64,000 bases of DNA from Eonycteris spelaea. Taxonomy: Eukaryota > Chordata > Mammalia > Chiroptera > Pteropodidae. A model generated the notes under the pieces. The model saw only the letters and a program-made list of their open reading frames with translations, had not been told where the DNA came from and ran no database searches. This document shows, one piece after another, positions 37,063 to 49,344 of this stretch; position 1 is the first letter of the stretch; the number at the start of each line of letters is the position of its first letter. Made by a program: the position numbers and the translations under genes. The stretch is taken from assembly GCA_003508835.1 (NCBI GenBank), contig PUFA01000021.1:10394501-10458500 (forward strand), read 5' to 3'.

Positions 37063-37472
37063 CAGCTTTTTTGAGGTATAATTGACAAGAAGAAATTACA
37101 TATTTAATGTGTGCCAGTTGGTATTTTGATATATGTATACAATGTAAAATAACCACCAAAATCAAGTTCATTAACATATTTATCTCCTCACATAGTCACG
37201 ATGTTTGTTTTTGGGATGACACTTTCAAATACACAATCCAGTATTGTTAAGTACAGTCACATTGCTGTACATTAGATCTCTAGAACTTATTCATCTTCCA
37301 TAACTTAAATTCTGTACCCTTCAATCAACATCTCACCATCCCCAGCCTCTGGCAATCACCATTCTACTTTTGGCTCCATGAGTTCGACTATCATAATTCC
37401 ACATAAAATTGAGATTGGGCAATATCTGTCTTTCTGTGTCTGGCTTATTTCACTTAGCGTAATGTCCTCCAG
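37063..37472 (-). mobile_element. LINE-1 3' end, antisense arm of a composite element
   Basis: 'gaggtataattgacaagaag', 'ttttgatatatgtatacaat', 'atgtttgtttttgggatgac', 'acttattcatcttccataac', 'ctggcaatcaccattc' and 'cacttagcgtaatgtcctcc' are the complement of the L1 3' UTR and ORF2 tail. It abuts an oppositely oriented L1 segment at 37473. Confidence 0.88.
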
Positions 37473-37772
37473 GTTAAACAACGGGAAAAGGATGGTCTAT
37501 TCAATAAATGGTTTTGGAAAAATTGGATGTTTACATGTAAAGGAATGAAATTGGACTCTTAACATTATACCATACTCAAAAATCGACACAAAATGGATTA
37601 AAATGTAAATATAAGACTTGAAACTGTAAACTCCTAAAAGAAACATAGAGGAAAATCTTCATGATATTAGACTTGGTGATAATTTCTTGGATACGATATC
37701 AAAAGTGACAAAGTAAAATTAGATATGTGAGACTACGTCACACCAAAAAGTTTCAACTCTTCTTTCCAAAAA
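37473..37772 (+). mobile_element. LINE-1 ORF2 segment, sense arm of the composite element
   Basis: 'aggatggtctattcaataaa', 'aaaatggattaaaatgtaaa', 'ctcctaaaagaaacatagag' and 'cttggatacgatatcaaaag' match ORF2 sequence that lies upstream of the part in the adjoining antisense arm. The order and orientation fit an inversion made during L1 insertion. Confidence 0.85.
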
Positions 37773-38296
37773 TCAATTCTTTCTTCTCTTCAAAACTGGT
37801 AAAAATGCAATCTGCAAGGAGGATGGCCTGATTAATTTACCAAATACGTTTTTATGTAGAAAAATCCTAGAAGCTGAATATCATCACATTCAGCCAATAA
37901 AATCTGGCAACACATTAAAAATAAGGGAGTAAAGTTATAATTTTTTTATAGATGATATAATTTAATATACTAAGTTTTCAAGATCCAGGCCTGAAGAAAA
38001 CTATTACGAACATAAAGTTAAATTATTAAGGGAGTTGAATAGTCAGGATGGCCTAGGTCAAGTAGATAGTGAAATATGGTATGAAAACACATTAAAGGGT
38101 TTTATTTAGAGAAAAGACCTAATTTTTTTTTTTTTTTTTTACTTTAGTAATATCATGTTCTGTAAGTGTGGAAAGGACTATGAAACAGCAACAGTAAAGC
38201 AGAAAAAGCTTTTGCAGGGACATCTGCAAAATAATAAAATCCTGAGAAATAATAGCCATGAGAGAGGTATTAAGTAGATAGTAGCCACAGTAATAA
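37773..38296. other. Unassigned non-coding DNA with T18 run
   Basis: Includes an 18-base T run at 38123-38140. No family recognised. Confidence 0.5.
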
Positions 38297-38470
38297 CGCA
38301 ATAGTAGCTGACATTTATATGGTATTTATATAGGTGGACGGCATTATATATATTTCAATTTATTAAACCCCCACAAAAACCCTCTGTGTTGATTCTACTT
38401 TAATCTCAATTCGGTGAATGTGAGATTAAGGCAAAATGGTGATTATGTAAATTGCCAAATTCAGGTAGTT
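38297..38470 (+). mobile_element. MIR SINE
   Basis: 'agtagctgacatttatatgg', 'atttcaatttattaaacccc', 'acaaaaaccctctgtgttga' and 'gattaaggcaaaatgg' followed by 'taaattgccaaattcaggta' track the MIR consensus over about 170 bp. Confidence 0.72.
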
Positions 38471-38916
38471 AGAAAAGACAGGAAGATGGGCTACAGATTC
38501 TTCTGTGCTCTCATCCACGAAGGTGTACTATCTCACTAACAGCAGCTATGACTCGTTGGCCGTGGCCTGTGATAATGCTAATGGACATGACCCTGACTTA
38601 GGTTACTAAATGAACTGTGGTGTTGTCAAGAACAGAAATAACTAATCAAGAGAAGAAAGTCAGGAATAAAAGCTCCTGGACCATCATTTGAGCTGGACAT
38701 TTAAATGGTGCCTCATCAGCTGTTGTGTATGTAGATTTAGCTATCATTTGGGATATCCAAACTGGAGGAAGAGGCCTGGGAATAATCAGTCCACTCATAA
38801 TAATTAAACTCATAGAAATGAGGTGCAAGAGCCATAAAAGTGCGAAGCAACTTGGTCTGCAACTTTGTAACATTGTATGTAAAAAATAGGCATGAGTGAA
38901 AACTGAGAAGGCACAT
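38471..38916. other. Unassigned non-coding DNA
   Basis: Mixed composition. A 75-codon minus-strand frame at 38646-38873 shows no homology that I can recognise. Confidence 0.5.
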
Positions 38917-38917
38917 T

Positions 38918-38951
<34 letters not shown>
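38917..38951. repeat. (GA)n microsatellite
   Basis: About 35 bp of GA units with one GACAGA interruption; purine-rich on +. Confidence 0.92.
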
Positions 38952-40110
38952 TGCATGCTCAGATAATATGGTGTCCTACATGACAAGTAAACAGAGTTCA
39001 CTAAAATTCAAATATATACCTCCTGTCTTTTCTCTAATATAATTTGATACATTTCTCTACTAAGATTTCCAAAATATTGACCCTGTCACCTTTTCTCTGT
39101 CATTTTCGGCAATCCTATCTTCCCTCCATATTAGACCTTACGGAGTGTTATTCTAATATCAACAGTATCCCACACTCTCTAGTAGCACTTTTTTTTTCTT
39201 TACACCTTCTTGTCCTTTTCAGTCTGAGACCTGCATTCCTGGTCAATATTAAATTGTGCTGAATCCAACTATTAAAATTAGCATCTTGTCCTGAACCCGG
39301 TATGAATAAATATGTACAATGTGTGCTGCCGTCAGAGAGAAACATGCTTTATATCCTAAAGCAAACTGAAAATGAAAAAGGCTACTCTGATAAGTGCTGA
39401 TTCTCAAAATAGGTGATAAGAGTGTCTGCCCTTTCCCATAACTTATATAGAACCTAATAAAACACCTTAATCTGTGATTTTTGCAAAAGTGGTGCCCTAT
39501 GCACTAAAAAAGTGATGTGATGATCATGCGAGTAATCTGGGGTTCTTTTCCATCATGAACAGACTATCTATGTGGCAGATGCTTCTGATGCCATGTGTCA
39601 TGTACCCTTGGCGTACTTCTGATTTCATCTGTATTTGCGCATGCTGCCAGCATCCTACTTATGTGCCTACTTCAGATAATTTTATATATTCCTGCTTTGG
39701 GGACTTCTCCACACTTGTTCAGCCCACAGGAACCACAGTCCAAAATGAATACTATTGAAAGTACCTCTCATCCCGTTTGGTGTGTGAGCCAAGATATAAA
39801 TATTCTAATCTCCCAAGCTTTGGACTGATAATTTCGGCAAAATTTCTTAAACTTTTGCAATTTCCTGTAGCATACGCTTCTATCACTTAGAGCAGCATCC
39901 TTGCTATTATAGCCAATATTTGGCTTTCTCTCAGTTCTTATGTCTTTGGACAGATTGGCTTGATAATTTTGGTTTAAAGAGTCCCATGGGAAAAAATGAC
40001 TTATATCATCTCAAAGCATTCCCCCACAATTTACTAGTTAACTACACAGAGAAAAATAGTAGATTTACAGAGGAGACTCCTGTGTACACACTATCTGCAT
40101 CACCCTAGTT
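38952..40110. other. Unassigned non-coding DNA
   Basis: Several overlapping 60-79 codon frames on both strands without domain signals. No repeat recognised. Confidence 0.5.
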
Positions 40111-40114
40111 GATA

Positions 40115-40390
40115 TGAAAAGATACCCTGTGCCTCCTGTTATAATGCACTGTAAAGAAACCAACATGATTCCTGGGGTGTTCCTGTCAGAGATGCAGAAG
40201 TTAAATGTAATCACGGGTAAGTAAGAAAATCTGAAAATGTTTGGATACATGTTACAGGAAACTGACTTGTTCCCCTCTGGACTTGAGTAACACAAATGCC
40301 AAAATGAAGAAAAGTGAAGACCAGTTGAAAACTTTGTGAATTGAAGGATCCCGTAGAGATATAGCAATGAAATGCAATGCATGACCCCTG
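40115..40390 (+). mobile_element. Old interspersed repeat fragment, family uncertain
   Basis: 'taatgcactgtaaagaaacc', 'ttcctgtcagagatgcagaa', 'atgtaatcacgggtaa' and 'tgaaatgcaatgcatgaccc' follow the order of an old repeat 3' region that I associate with ancient L1M elements. I cannot name the subfamily. Confidence 0.45.
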
Positions 40391-41645
40391 CTAGATACTT
40401 TTAGAACAGCTAACACATTTAGCTATGGATTAACTACTAACCAAAATAACACCATATTGGTCAAAACACAGCCAACACCTCTGCACAAATGAATCAAGCC
40501 AAGGGGAAGAGAATCACCCAGCGAAACCCAGTTACCTGTTAAATGCATGTTTATTGTTATATATGTCCAAGTTTGTGTGTTTTTTTTTTATTTTTCAGCA
40601 TTATCATGATGACAAAAAGCTAATATATTGATATTACTAATAAATACAAGAGAAAACTCTTAATCTGATTTAGCCATGAATTTAACAATGTATATTTAAT
40701 AAAATGGGAGACTAATTACTCATTAGTGGTTATCTTTTCCATAACTGACTTCAGTTTTTAAAAATCTGAACATTGTTAACACAAATTATAAACCAATATC
40801 AATGAAAATAATAATTGTATACAGCTATTGGTCTTTTCAACAAAATAAATTAAAAAAAAGAGAGATTATATATTACACAAAGTATGTTTGGTGGGTGTAC
40901 TTACATTTTATAGGTTCAGGAAGCATGTATCAGTTCCATTTCTGGTTCAGATATAGAAAAATCACAAGAGCCCATTGCTCTCATTCTAACAACCAAAATG
41001 TATAAAATAAGCTAAAAATGCTAGTTTAAAAAACCTTCCTCAGAGAGCTAAGATATAACCTAAATTGACTTTCAAAAAGTGACAAATCTGTATGGAAGTG
41101 AAGATACCAAGGCTGCTTTAATCCATGAAAAAGTTATGTTAGGAGGAGGAATTCATCTTATACAGAAGAGTGGAACCAAAAAAAAAAAAATAGGGATGAA
41201 TAGAAAACAAATACAAAATGAGAGCCTTAAACTCAACAGGTACGTAATTACTTGCCTCTCTTGGCTTCCATGAGACCTCAACGTCCTGGTGAAAATTAAT
41301 TGAATGACTTAAATTATCTTACAGATAAGAATGGTAGCATCATTAAGAATGTGTTTCTATTGCTGTATGAATAAGTTCCTGGCCCTTTAAAAGTGGAAGT
41401 ATCCCAATGGAGTTAAGTCACCACCAAGTTGACAGGTGACAGAAACAGTTATATTTTGCTTGCTCTGTTTTTGACTTGATCATTGGCAATTTGCACAATT
41501 GACAATGGTAGCACCTCAAATCAGCCTGGGTAAGTGGGTATTGGAGCTTTTTGTCTTATAGCTATATTTGCCACATATTTGCCACACTATGTTCATTAGC
41601 CCAATGTGCCAGCCCCGGGCTGGCCAACGTGACTGGATGGATTGA
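40391..41645. other. Unassigned non-coding DNA
   Basis: AT-rich and without a recognised repeat. A perfect 17-bp GC-rich near-palindrome (GCCAGCCC-C-GGGCTGGC) is at 41608-41624. Confidence 0.5.
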
Positions 41646-41649
41646 TTTT

Positions 41650-42720
41650 TTAGTGCCTCTGCCATGTGAATCCTCTTTGGAGGGCGTTAACATGTGATGC
41701 ACAGACCTTCAGGCTTTTTTCTCACTTTCATGTCCATCCACATGCATCTAACTCACTTATCCTTGTCTCCTCTGTCTTCCAGCCCTTTTCCTTACATGCC
41801 CTGAACCAGCCGATTAGGCCATTTCTCACTATGCAGAGGTCTGTATGTATTTTAATATCAAGCCATATCTTTATTCACACAAAGTCATATCTTCATATTG
41901 AGTGACTTGACATTATACCCGCAACATCAAATCTTATCTTTATCCACAAGGGACTGCCTGGAGTTCTGCTCACAGAGATTTTCTCTACCCACTGTCTTTC
42001 AAGGTGAACTCATGGGCTCAGGTCTAGTACGTTTGTCATCTGTTTTCAACTTACACCCAAATGCTGAAGATTTCCTTTTAACTTAAGCTCAGGCTCTGTC
42101 TCTTACTTCCTGATTTTACAAGATTCCCCATTCATTGTGTGACCTAAAAAGCCATCAGCACATTTGTGGACATCACGTGGGTCTGGTCTGTCAGACCATA
42201 GAGCTTGCTTGTGCCCTGTAATATTACCACCGCTTAATCTCTCCCTACCATGTGACAGGATGCTGCTATTCCTGTCTGAATAAATGACTTTGTTGATCTA
42301 AGAAGAACCTGCTCCTGACAGGCCATTCTGGTCATTTGGTAAATGAGACTCAATAGTCTATCTCTACTAGGACCCATTTGCAAGCTAGGAGTTGTTTGTC
42401 AACAGGCATATTATTATGCACTGCAGATGACATCATCTTGCTTCACAGAAACAAAACAGTTGTAATTCTCTTGTCACAAACTCGATATGTTAAATTTTCC
42501 CACTGATATCTCTCACATCATAAGGATTTGCTGGTTTGTGTGATCATGACTGCTTTCATTGAAGCCCAGATCTTTTGCAGAGACTACTACTGTGGGATGC
42601 ACTCAGAGCTAAGGGCCTTTTGAATTACCGTGCATACAACCAAGACATTATTCCTACGTGGAATAGTCTCTAACAGTCTCTGTATTTGAAAAGGCCCGCC
42701 AGGCATTGATTTCACTGCCT
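41650..42720 (-). mobile_element. Possible decayed endogenous-retrovirus internal sequence
   Basis: A region of about 1 kb that is GC-richer than its surroundings. On the minus strand, around 42280-42390, a stretch resembles a pol-region block of ERVL-type elements as I recall it. There is no continuous open frame, and no LTRs flank it. The alternatives are unique sequence or another old repeat. If viral, it is badly broken and non-functional. Confidence 0.3.
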
Positions 42721-42874
42721 TCTTTATGATAGGCACTATACGATATGATATGTATTATTATGTTATATGTTTTAAGATACAGACTACGGTCCTAGTAGAC
42801 CCATTCAGCTTGTCCACTCTCCTAAGCGTTTTCATCCCTCACTCTAGTCTCTGTCATTACAACCTGGCCATTTC

Positions 42875-43200
42875 AACTCCACTCAACGCAGGCCATCACC
42901 TGGGCAAGCTCTTTCTAACCTAGGAACTTTGCAAGACTCTCATCCTGAGTGAACTATTCATACCAGGCTAATCTTGATTGACCTTTCAGGACTCAAAGTG
43001 TGTCCCCTCCCTTCTCCCGTTTCCACAGCTTCAGGAGGGCAGCCACGTTTCCTTTTGTCTTGATGATGTGTTTATCTTTTGTGCTCTCCTAATATCTTAT
43101 GCTTTACACTTTTTTTTAGTACGTATCACAGCATGGTGTAATTTTTTTTTTTTGTCTCCTCTATTAGGCAATAAGATTTGAATGATTTGTTCACACCAAT
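42875..43200 (+). mobile_element. LINE-2 3' region
   Basis: 'ttgacctttcaggactcaaa', 'cttcaggagggcagccacgt', 'agtacgtatcacagcatggt' and 'tttgtctcctctattaggca' follow the L2 order (the 'tttaagactcagctcaaa' block, 'tccaggaagcc', 'cttatcacactgtat', 'tgtctcccccactagac'). About 325 bp. Confidence 0.65.
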
Positions 43201-44410
43201 AATCTCTCCGGATTAGTTAGCTTAAGCATTTAACAACTTATTCTTTGAATTTAATATGATGGTACTCTAATGTTTGTGATTTCCTGATCAAAGTGATATA
43301 AATATGTAAATAACAAATGTACATTTTTTAACATTATTTATCAACTATTTTGATCCACATTAAGAAATAGTAAACATACAAATACATTTTATTTGCATTA
43401 AAGTCTTTAATGGTATAGCATACTCTCTGTATTATCAGAAATAGAGATTTAAATAATATAAAATTGTTGTTTCTGAGGAGTTAGAACTCCCAAAAAGTAG
43501 CATCGATGACTTGAGAGTAGCAAATGAAACAGATTATGAAAGCGAATATGGCTCATCTAAGATAAAGTAACATAATCCAGCTATTCGTCACACAGCAATT
43601 ACTAGCCAGGGAGGTGGAGTACTTTCTCCAGGCTAGTACTTAATAATCGTTGTACAGAAATCGATCCAATTTGTGTTCTACATGCAACTGCAAGGTATGT
43701 AGGTGGATGCTCTAAAACATCAACATTATTGAGAAGCCCCCAAACTATATTCTCCGCAAGAACAAGATAAATATAAATTTTACTTTTAGCATTAAGAAAA
43801 CAAAGTTTTCTCTAATCTTTAAAGTTCCACAATCTACCCACCCTCACATACACAAACATGGTTTGAATTATAAACAAATAACTGTGCAGCAAGGAAACAC
43901 AAATATATTCATATATTGTTATGGGTTATCAAAAATACCAAGTGATCCCACCAAAACTGTGTCTTCTTTACTGTTGCAGTAATAAAGTTATTATATATTG
44001 CATGGTCCAAGGTGAGTCCTATACTTAGGCGGTAGAGGATTCTTAGTTCTCACTGAAAACCACCTGGATAAATATCAAAGAATATTGCTCAGTTTTTGAG
44101 GTATTCCTTGTAAGACTCATTTCCTTTTAGCACTGTGTATTCCAAGGTTTACCAAAGTGAGTTTGAAAGAAACTGGCCACACTGAATTTTAATAGATGCT
44201 ATGTAGGAAAACAGGAGACAGATAGTCAGCTAAGTTTGAGAAATCACAAGTTTGACTGATTCGACATTTTCCCCCTCTTCTAGTTCTCATTGCCTTTGAA
44301 AGTAGCTATTTGTATTACCTAAGAGGAAGGAATTAAAGCTTGCAGAACTGTTATAATAATGGTTCTTGGAACAGCGCTGTGATTCACGTTCTGAAGACCT
44401 TGCTTTGGGG
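43201..44410. other. Unassigned non-coding DNA
   Basis: AT-rich; nothing recognised. Confidence 0.5.
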
Positions 44411-44414
44411 AATG

Positions 44415-44545
44415 ATGGAGTGAGCACTAGATTAAAACTGATGAAGTCCATAAGACTTATAAAGTGCATGGTGGGGAAAATTACTTATATTCTCCAGTTC
44501 TTAGTTTTGTCATCTGTGAGAATGTAGAGACCAGAGGAGACCTCA
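44415..44545 (-). mobile_element. MIR-like fragment, antisense
   Basis: 'gagtgagcactagattaaaa', 'aaaattacttatattctcc' and 'agttttgtcatctgtgagaa' follow the antisense MIR order (head, 'caagttacttaacctct', 'cagtttcctcatctgtaaa'). Confidence 0.5.
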
Positions 44546-45780
44546 TGCCCTGTAACCTCAGACTATAGAATACTAATACTTTGTTAACAACTACTAATGA
44601 TGTTTACACATAATATATAATTTGGAAATCCAAATGAAATACTAATTACAAGGCAGTCAGTAGTTTGATCATGATTTCAGAAACTAAATCTGTGCTGTTT
44701 AAATTATTACGTTTCCTTCTATATTTCATTTTTTAAACGTATTCCCTACGGTGTGAATTGTCTTTTCCAAAGTGACTAGATCATTCAAGGCAAGAGAACA
44801 ATCAGAACTCAGAGCTAGCTTTGCTTCAGGCTATTTGCATTTGATATCACTTAAATTTAAACTACAGGGACTTTTCAAAGAGGTTTTGTTTTCATCTCCT
44901 AATATGTAACCCTGGAGACAGGAAATCATGGCATCTCAGAGAAACACCTTTCAGTTATGTGAACTTGGCAACTTGCATGTGCTATTCAAATGAACAACAG
45001 CAAAAAAAGGGATTTAAAGAATTTGGATATGACAATCTAAAAACCATGTGTCCTGACTTTTATTTCAACACTGCATAATGAAACATCCAACACTCAAAAA
45101 GGCTATTAAAGGCTTAGCCCTATTAGCTCTCACAATTGTGTCATCGAAGTGAAAATAAAACGTTTATGACTACCGTATCTAAGACTCATGAGAGGTCCCC
45201 AGTAATGTAAAGTGAAAACCATCCTGAGATATATATACTTTATTCTCATTGATTCCCATCTAACTTCTGCTCCGAATCTTGGAAAGAATCAGCAAGATCA
45301 GTAAATTCGTAGCAAAGAAAGTTAACGAAAAGCTACTGCTCACACTTCAATCAAGAGCCCAAGTATTTACCAAATCACACTTTCCCGTTATCATTGGCAG
45401 TCACCTCTGTTTCAAAAGGCATGAATTTATGAGAATAACATACTCTTTTTCAAAACATCTATTTTGCAATCTCTTCAAACAAATTTTCTGGTTACCGTGC
45501 CTTTCTTATGTAACCTAAAATGTATATTAATCATTCTATCATTATTATTAAAAAAAATTTTGAATAACTATCCTATGCCTTTCGAACACAGAGAAAAACA
45601 AACAAACAAAAAAGGGTAAAGAAATAAGGTAAGATTTGACACGCACCTTCAAAGAACTAATGGTGGGGAGGGACAAATGCAAACACAAGTAGGATAAAGT
45701 AGACTGAGGGATTCATTTCTGAGAAGTTAGCTAAGAGTCTACATAGGCAATATTATTTCTGGTAGAACCTAAAAGTTGAT
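44546..45780. other. Unassigned DNA with a candidate regulatory block
   Basis: 44740-45010 is repeat-free, of mixed composition and contains an exact POU octamer ATTTGCAT at 44833-44840. No exon signals. The block may be a conserved non-coding element, but that cannot be judged from one genome. Confidence 0.4.
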
Positions 45781-45825
45781 TTTTCTTTTTCTTTTTTTTT
45801 TCTTTTCTTTTCTTTTTTTTTTTTT
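45781..45825. repeat. Polypyrimidine (T/C) tract
   Basis: 45 bp with only T and C on the plus strand, mostly T with isolated C. Purine-only on the minus strand, so capable of triplex formation. Confidence 0.95.
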
Positions 45826-47365
45826 GCTTAGAAAACATAAGTGAGTTGGACATTCTGTGTAGGGGGGAGAGGACCTATGAACTATAAAAACATAAAGATA
45901 TAAATCAGCCCAGTTTTGAGGTGGAAGTAAGCAGATTTAGAGCCGAATTAAAAGATAAAGCACCTGAAACGTGGAACTATTTGTGGGGCCTGGGCTGTGT
46001 CCTAACAGTGACTTCCAACACTTGGCGTTGCGAAGATCTAACATGCTCACCAGTCTGGGGAAATCTGAGATATCCGGGTAGAGGACCAGGTCTTCAAAGC
46101 CTCTTCAGATGTGATCAGTAGGTCACACTGAGATCCATGATTGAGTCCCAGGTGTCAGAAATAAACAGCATCTTTGGAAGAAAAAGAAGTTTCCATCTAT
46201 TGCTTATCAAGAGATGATAGGAAGGCACTTTTTATGTCATGTCTAAAAAAAATAAATAAAGCACTAAAATCTTAGATTTGTGATGCATGAGTGGAGCCTA
46301 TTAATATGGTGGAGGTGTAACTTTGAGGAGTGGCTGCTGTGTGTCTTGAAGAGGATGAGATAATCAGTGAAGTGTCCACCAGTATGCAGGATAAACAGCG
46401 TGGCCAGGTAATAGCATGTGGAGTGGATACCACAGGGACCTGTACAAGCTAAACCTGTACAACGGCGTTATATTTGCTTATTTTAAACTATTGATAATTA
46501 CTTCTAACAAGAATACCTATTTATTAAAACCTTATTAAATGTGCTAAGTAGAATAGGGTGGGTTCAAAACCAAATTCAATGTTGAAGTATAAATCCTTTG
46601 AACACTACCCCACTGCTGAGTGCTACATTTATTCAATGTTATTATTTATTTACCTATCAAAGACACATAGCTTGTTAATGAGATTTGTCACTATACATAT
46701 ATTAATATATAAATATCTTGTCTTAATTTTCAAATTCATATCAAATAACTTGTTTTTAAACTTTATCAACTAATGATGTAGGTAATTATTACTTTGTCAC
46801 AGACAACATCACTTTAAAAAAATTATCAGGCTGAGAATTAAGGCTTATTTTGTAAAATTAGGCTTTAGTGACAAACAGGTTTATTTTGTCAATTATACCT
46901 TAATTATGCTAAATATGTACATGAGTTTTGTATCTTGCTAAGTCAGAATTTAGGTCATAGAGATTTTAAAACTTCCTCTGGGTCAACTGGTAAGAAAACG
47001 AAGCAAAGAATATACAATATTTTCTTTCTAGTGACCATGGTCACACAAACACTGTATATTCATTGTCTTAGTTTCAAGATTGCCTCTCTCTCTACATAAT
47101 CATTATTATTAGAAAATTGTAGTACTTATAAATCTAATTGTCTGACCACTGAAATGGGTAAGCAGCTACTCCTGCTAAGTTACTAAGATTTTTTTAACAC
47201 TAACCTTTAAAAGTCATATCAAATACTAAGAAACTCATTTTTTTTTTTAAATATCAGTGTCTTTACAATAATTTCACATGGGTACACAAAAACTCGTTAC
47301 ATATGATAAGGGCCTATAATTGGAACAATCAAAACAATATAGCCAAGTAATGAATGCAATAATAG
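45826..47365. other. Unassigned non-coding DNA
   Basis: The part from 45840 to 46450 is less AT-rich and may be an eroded repeat. No family or gene recognised. Confidence 0.5.
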
Positions 47366-47369
47366 ATTG

Positions 47370-47500
47370 CACATAATAGACAGCTGATATGTGAATGGCA
47401 CCTTTAAAGATATTTATATGTTTATTTCATTTAATCTTCACAAAAGATTATGAGAGTTAGTAATTAGACCCACTTGATTTGATTTTGCAAATGATGATCT
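47370..47500 (+). mobile_element. MIR fragment
   Basis: 'atttcatttaatcttcacaa' then 'gattatgagagttagtaatt' matches the MIR core 'ttaactcatttaatcctcacaacaaccctatgaggtag'. Confidence 0.6.
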
Positions 47501-47574
47501 TAACTTATGCTATCGATCATTCTAAAATGCTATCATTTTAAGTGACAAGTTTGCTTTCTTGAGGAAGTTACAAA

Positions 47575-47695
47575 TTAACCATGCTCCTGGGTTTCCTCAT
47601 CTGTCAAATGTGCGTGATCACTGTATCTAACAACATTGTATAAGAATTACATGAGTCCATAGATAAAATGTCTTAATATTTATAGATTGAGAATA
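47575..47695 (-). mobile_element. MIR fragment, antisense
   Basis: 'cctgggtttcctcatctgtc' followed by 'aagaattacatgagtccat' and 'ataaaatgtcttaatattta' follows the complementary strand of MIR. Opposite in orientation to the MIR piece 80 bp upstream. Confidence 0.65.
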
Positions 47696-47699
47696 TAAA

Positions 47700-49340
47700 G
47701 GGAAATAAATGTTAAGGAGAAAAAGGAAGGGATAAAAATCTCTTCAGGCCCATTGAACATCAGCTGTTTTTAAAATTTAACTTATACGTGCATATATTTA
47801 TAAGGTGGGAGGGTAATTAAGTGCCACTAATTAGAAATGTTAGAAAGAGTAGATTGTTTTTCCTAGTCAGGGAATTGCAATACATTTTAATCTGTGAGCA
47901 GGCATGACCTTATATAGAAATACTGTCAAGAAACTTGTTTTCAGTCATTAAAAAGAATGGAAAAAAAAAAAAAAAAAAAAAAGGCAAGAGTAATCACTTA
48001 ACTCCAATGCCATTTTAAAAGTATTTCATTTGATTATCAGCATTTAAATACCTACTATGAAAGGGTACATGTCTGGTTAACAATACAAAGAAAAAGCTTG
48101 ATAATTAACAAAATTACTCTATTAACAATTTTTCCTTTTTTTTTTTTTTCAGGTCAGGCTCTTGCAAGTGCTGGCAAATTAGTGTTTATTCAAGATTTAA
48201 TGTCACTGTCTAGATTCTTTAGCTAGAAAAGGCAAATCTGATTTACATGAACCTGAATGTCTTAATAACTAATTAAGATCTCAGCCTTCGGGGCAAGCTC
48301 TGAGACATTTATTCTATTTAACTCAGCAACATAATATTGTTAGTCACTTTCTTCTGAGAAAGGTAGCTATAATTTATTGGCACTATTAGGGCATTTTATA
48401 ATCTGAAACCTGATCAGTCTTAACAAAAGATTTTGTACTTGGTGTGGCTCAAATATTTGCCAATGACCAATTGCAACACATCGCCTTCCACTGTATTTCT
48501 GTCCTAATTTACTGTAGGGATTTTGTACTTGTGCTTATTTATCCATTTTTTACATTTCAGATTAAAAAATGTAAAACAAAGACTGCGTTTGTATTATGAC
48601 ATGAATCCACCAATTTTGCTCATGTGTGTTAGATTTATAAACTAAATATGTTATAGGTTAGTGTTATTTCTAAATTTAAGTGGATTAACAGATATATGAA
48701 CTGAAGTCACACGATCATATTATTTATTATTCTCATTAGACACATGAACTGAGCCAATAACTGAGAGCCTGGAGGCTTCAGAGAGGACATAGTTCAGATG
48801 TGCAATATAATTTCCTTAAATTCTGATTTAAAAGACTGTTGATAGAAAAACTAAAATTCTGTCAACTAAATTGATTGAATTTCTACTAGATTTGGAAAAT
48901 ATATGGTACCTGTGATAATATTCACTCATGTGCTTAACCTATATTTTTTACACCTCCCCAAGTAATTGCAAAATTAGTAAAACTTACTTAAGAAATTAGT
49001 GAATATCCTTAAAGTCCTCAATAAATTGGTATCCTCTGACTTTAATCTACTTTCCCAAAATAATTATTTGTAAATCAGAAAACTCAAGAGAGGAGATAGT
49101 TTTAAAAAGGAAATGAAGATACTCATATTAAATGTTTCTGAGAGGCCCGGTAAAGTTATGACTGATTTTGTATATAACGCTCTTAGAAATCATAGCTTTG
49201 ATAGACTGGGGGGCAAAAACAGTCTGAATAAAATAGGGTAGTTGGTTGGCAAATTTGTTGGTTTATTCAATTTAGAAGTTAGGTGCTACTATAATTTCTT
49301 TATTCATATTTTCACATTATATTATTTGTCAGGAAATTTT
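47700..49340. other. Unassigned non-coding DNA with A22 and T14 tracts
   Basis: A run at 47961-47982 (22 A) and T run at 48136-48149. A weak MIR-like block ('acacatgaactgagcc') is at 48740-48755. 48230-48520 is repeat-free with an AACTAATTAAG homeobox-type core. Confidence 0.5.
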
Positions 49341-49344
49341 CTTG

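Noticed and set aside
40065..40382. 105-codon open frame on -
   Set aside because: Lies over an old repeat-like segment on the opposite strand and has no homology that I recognise.
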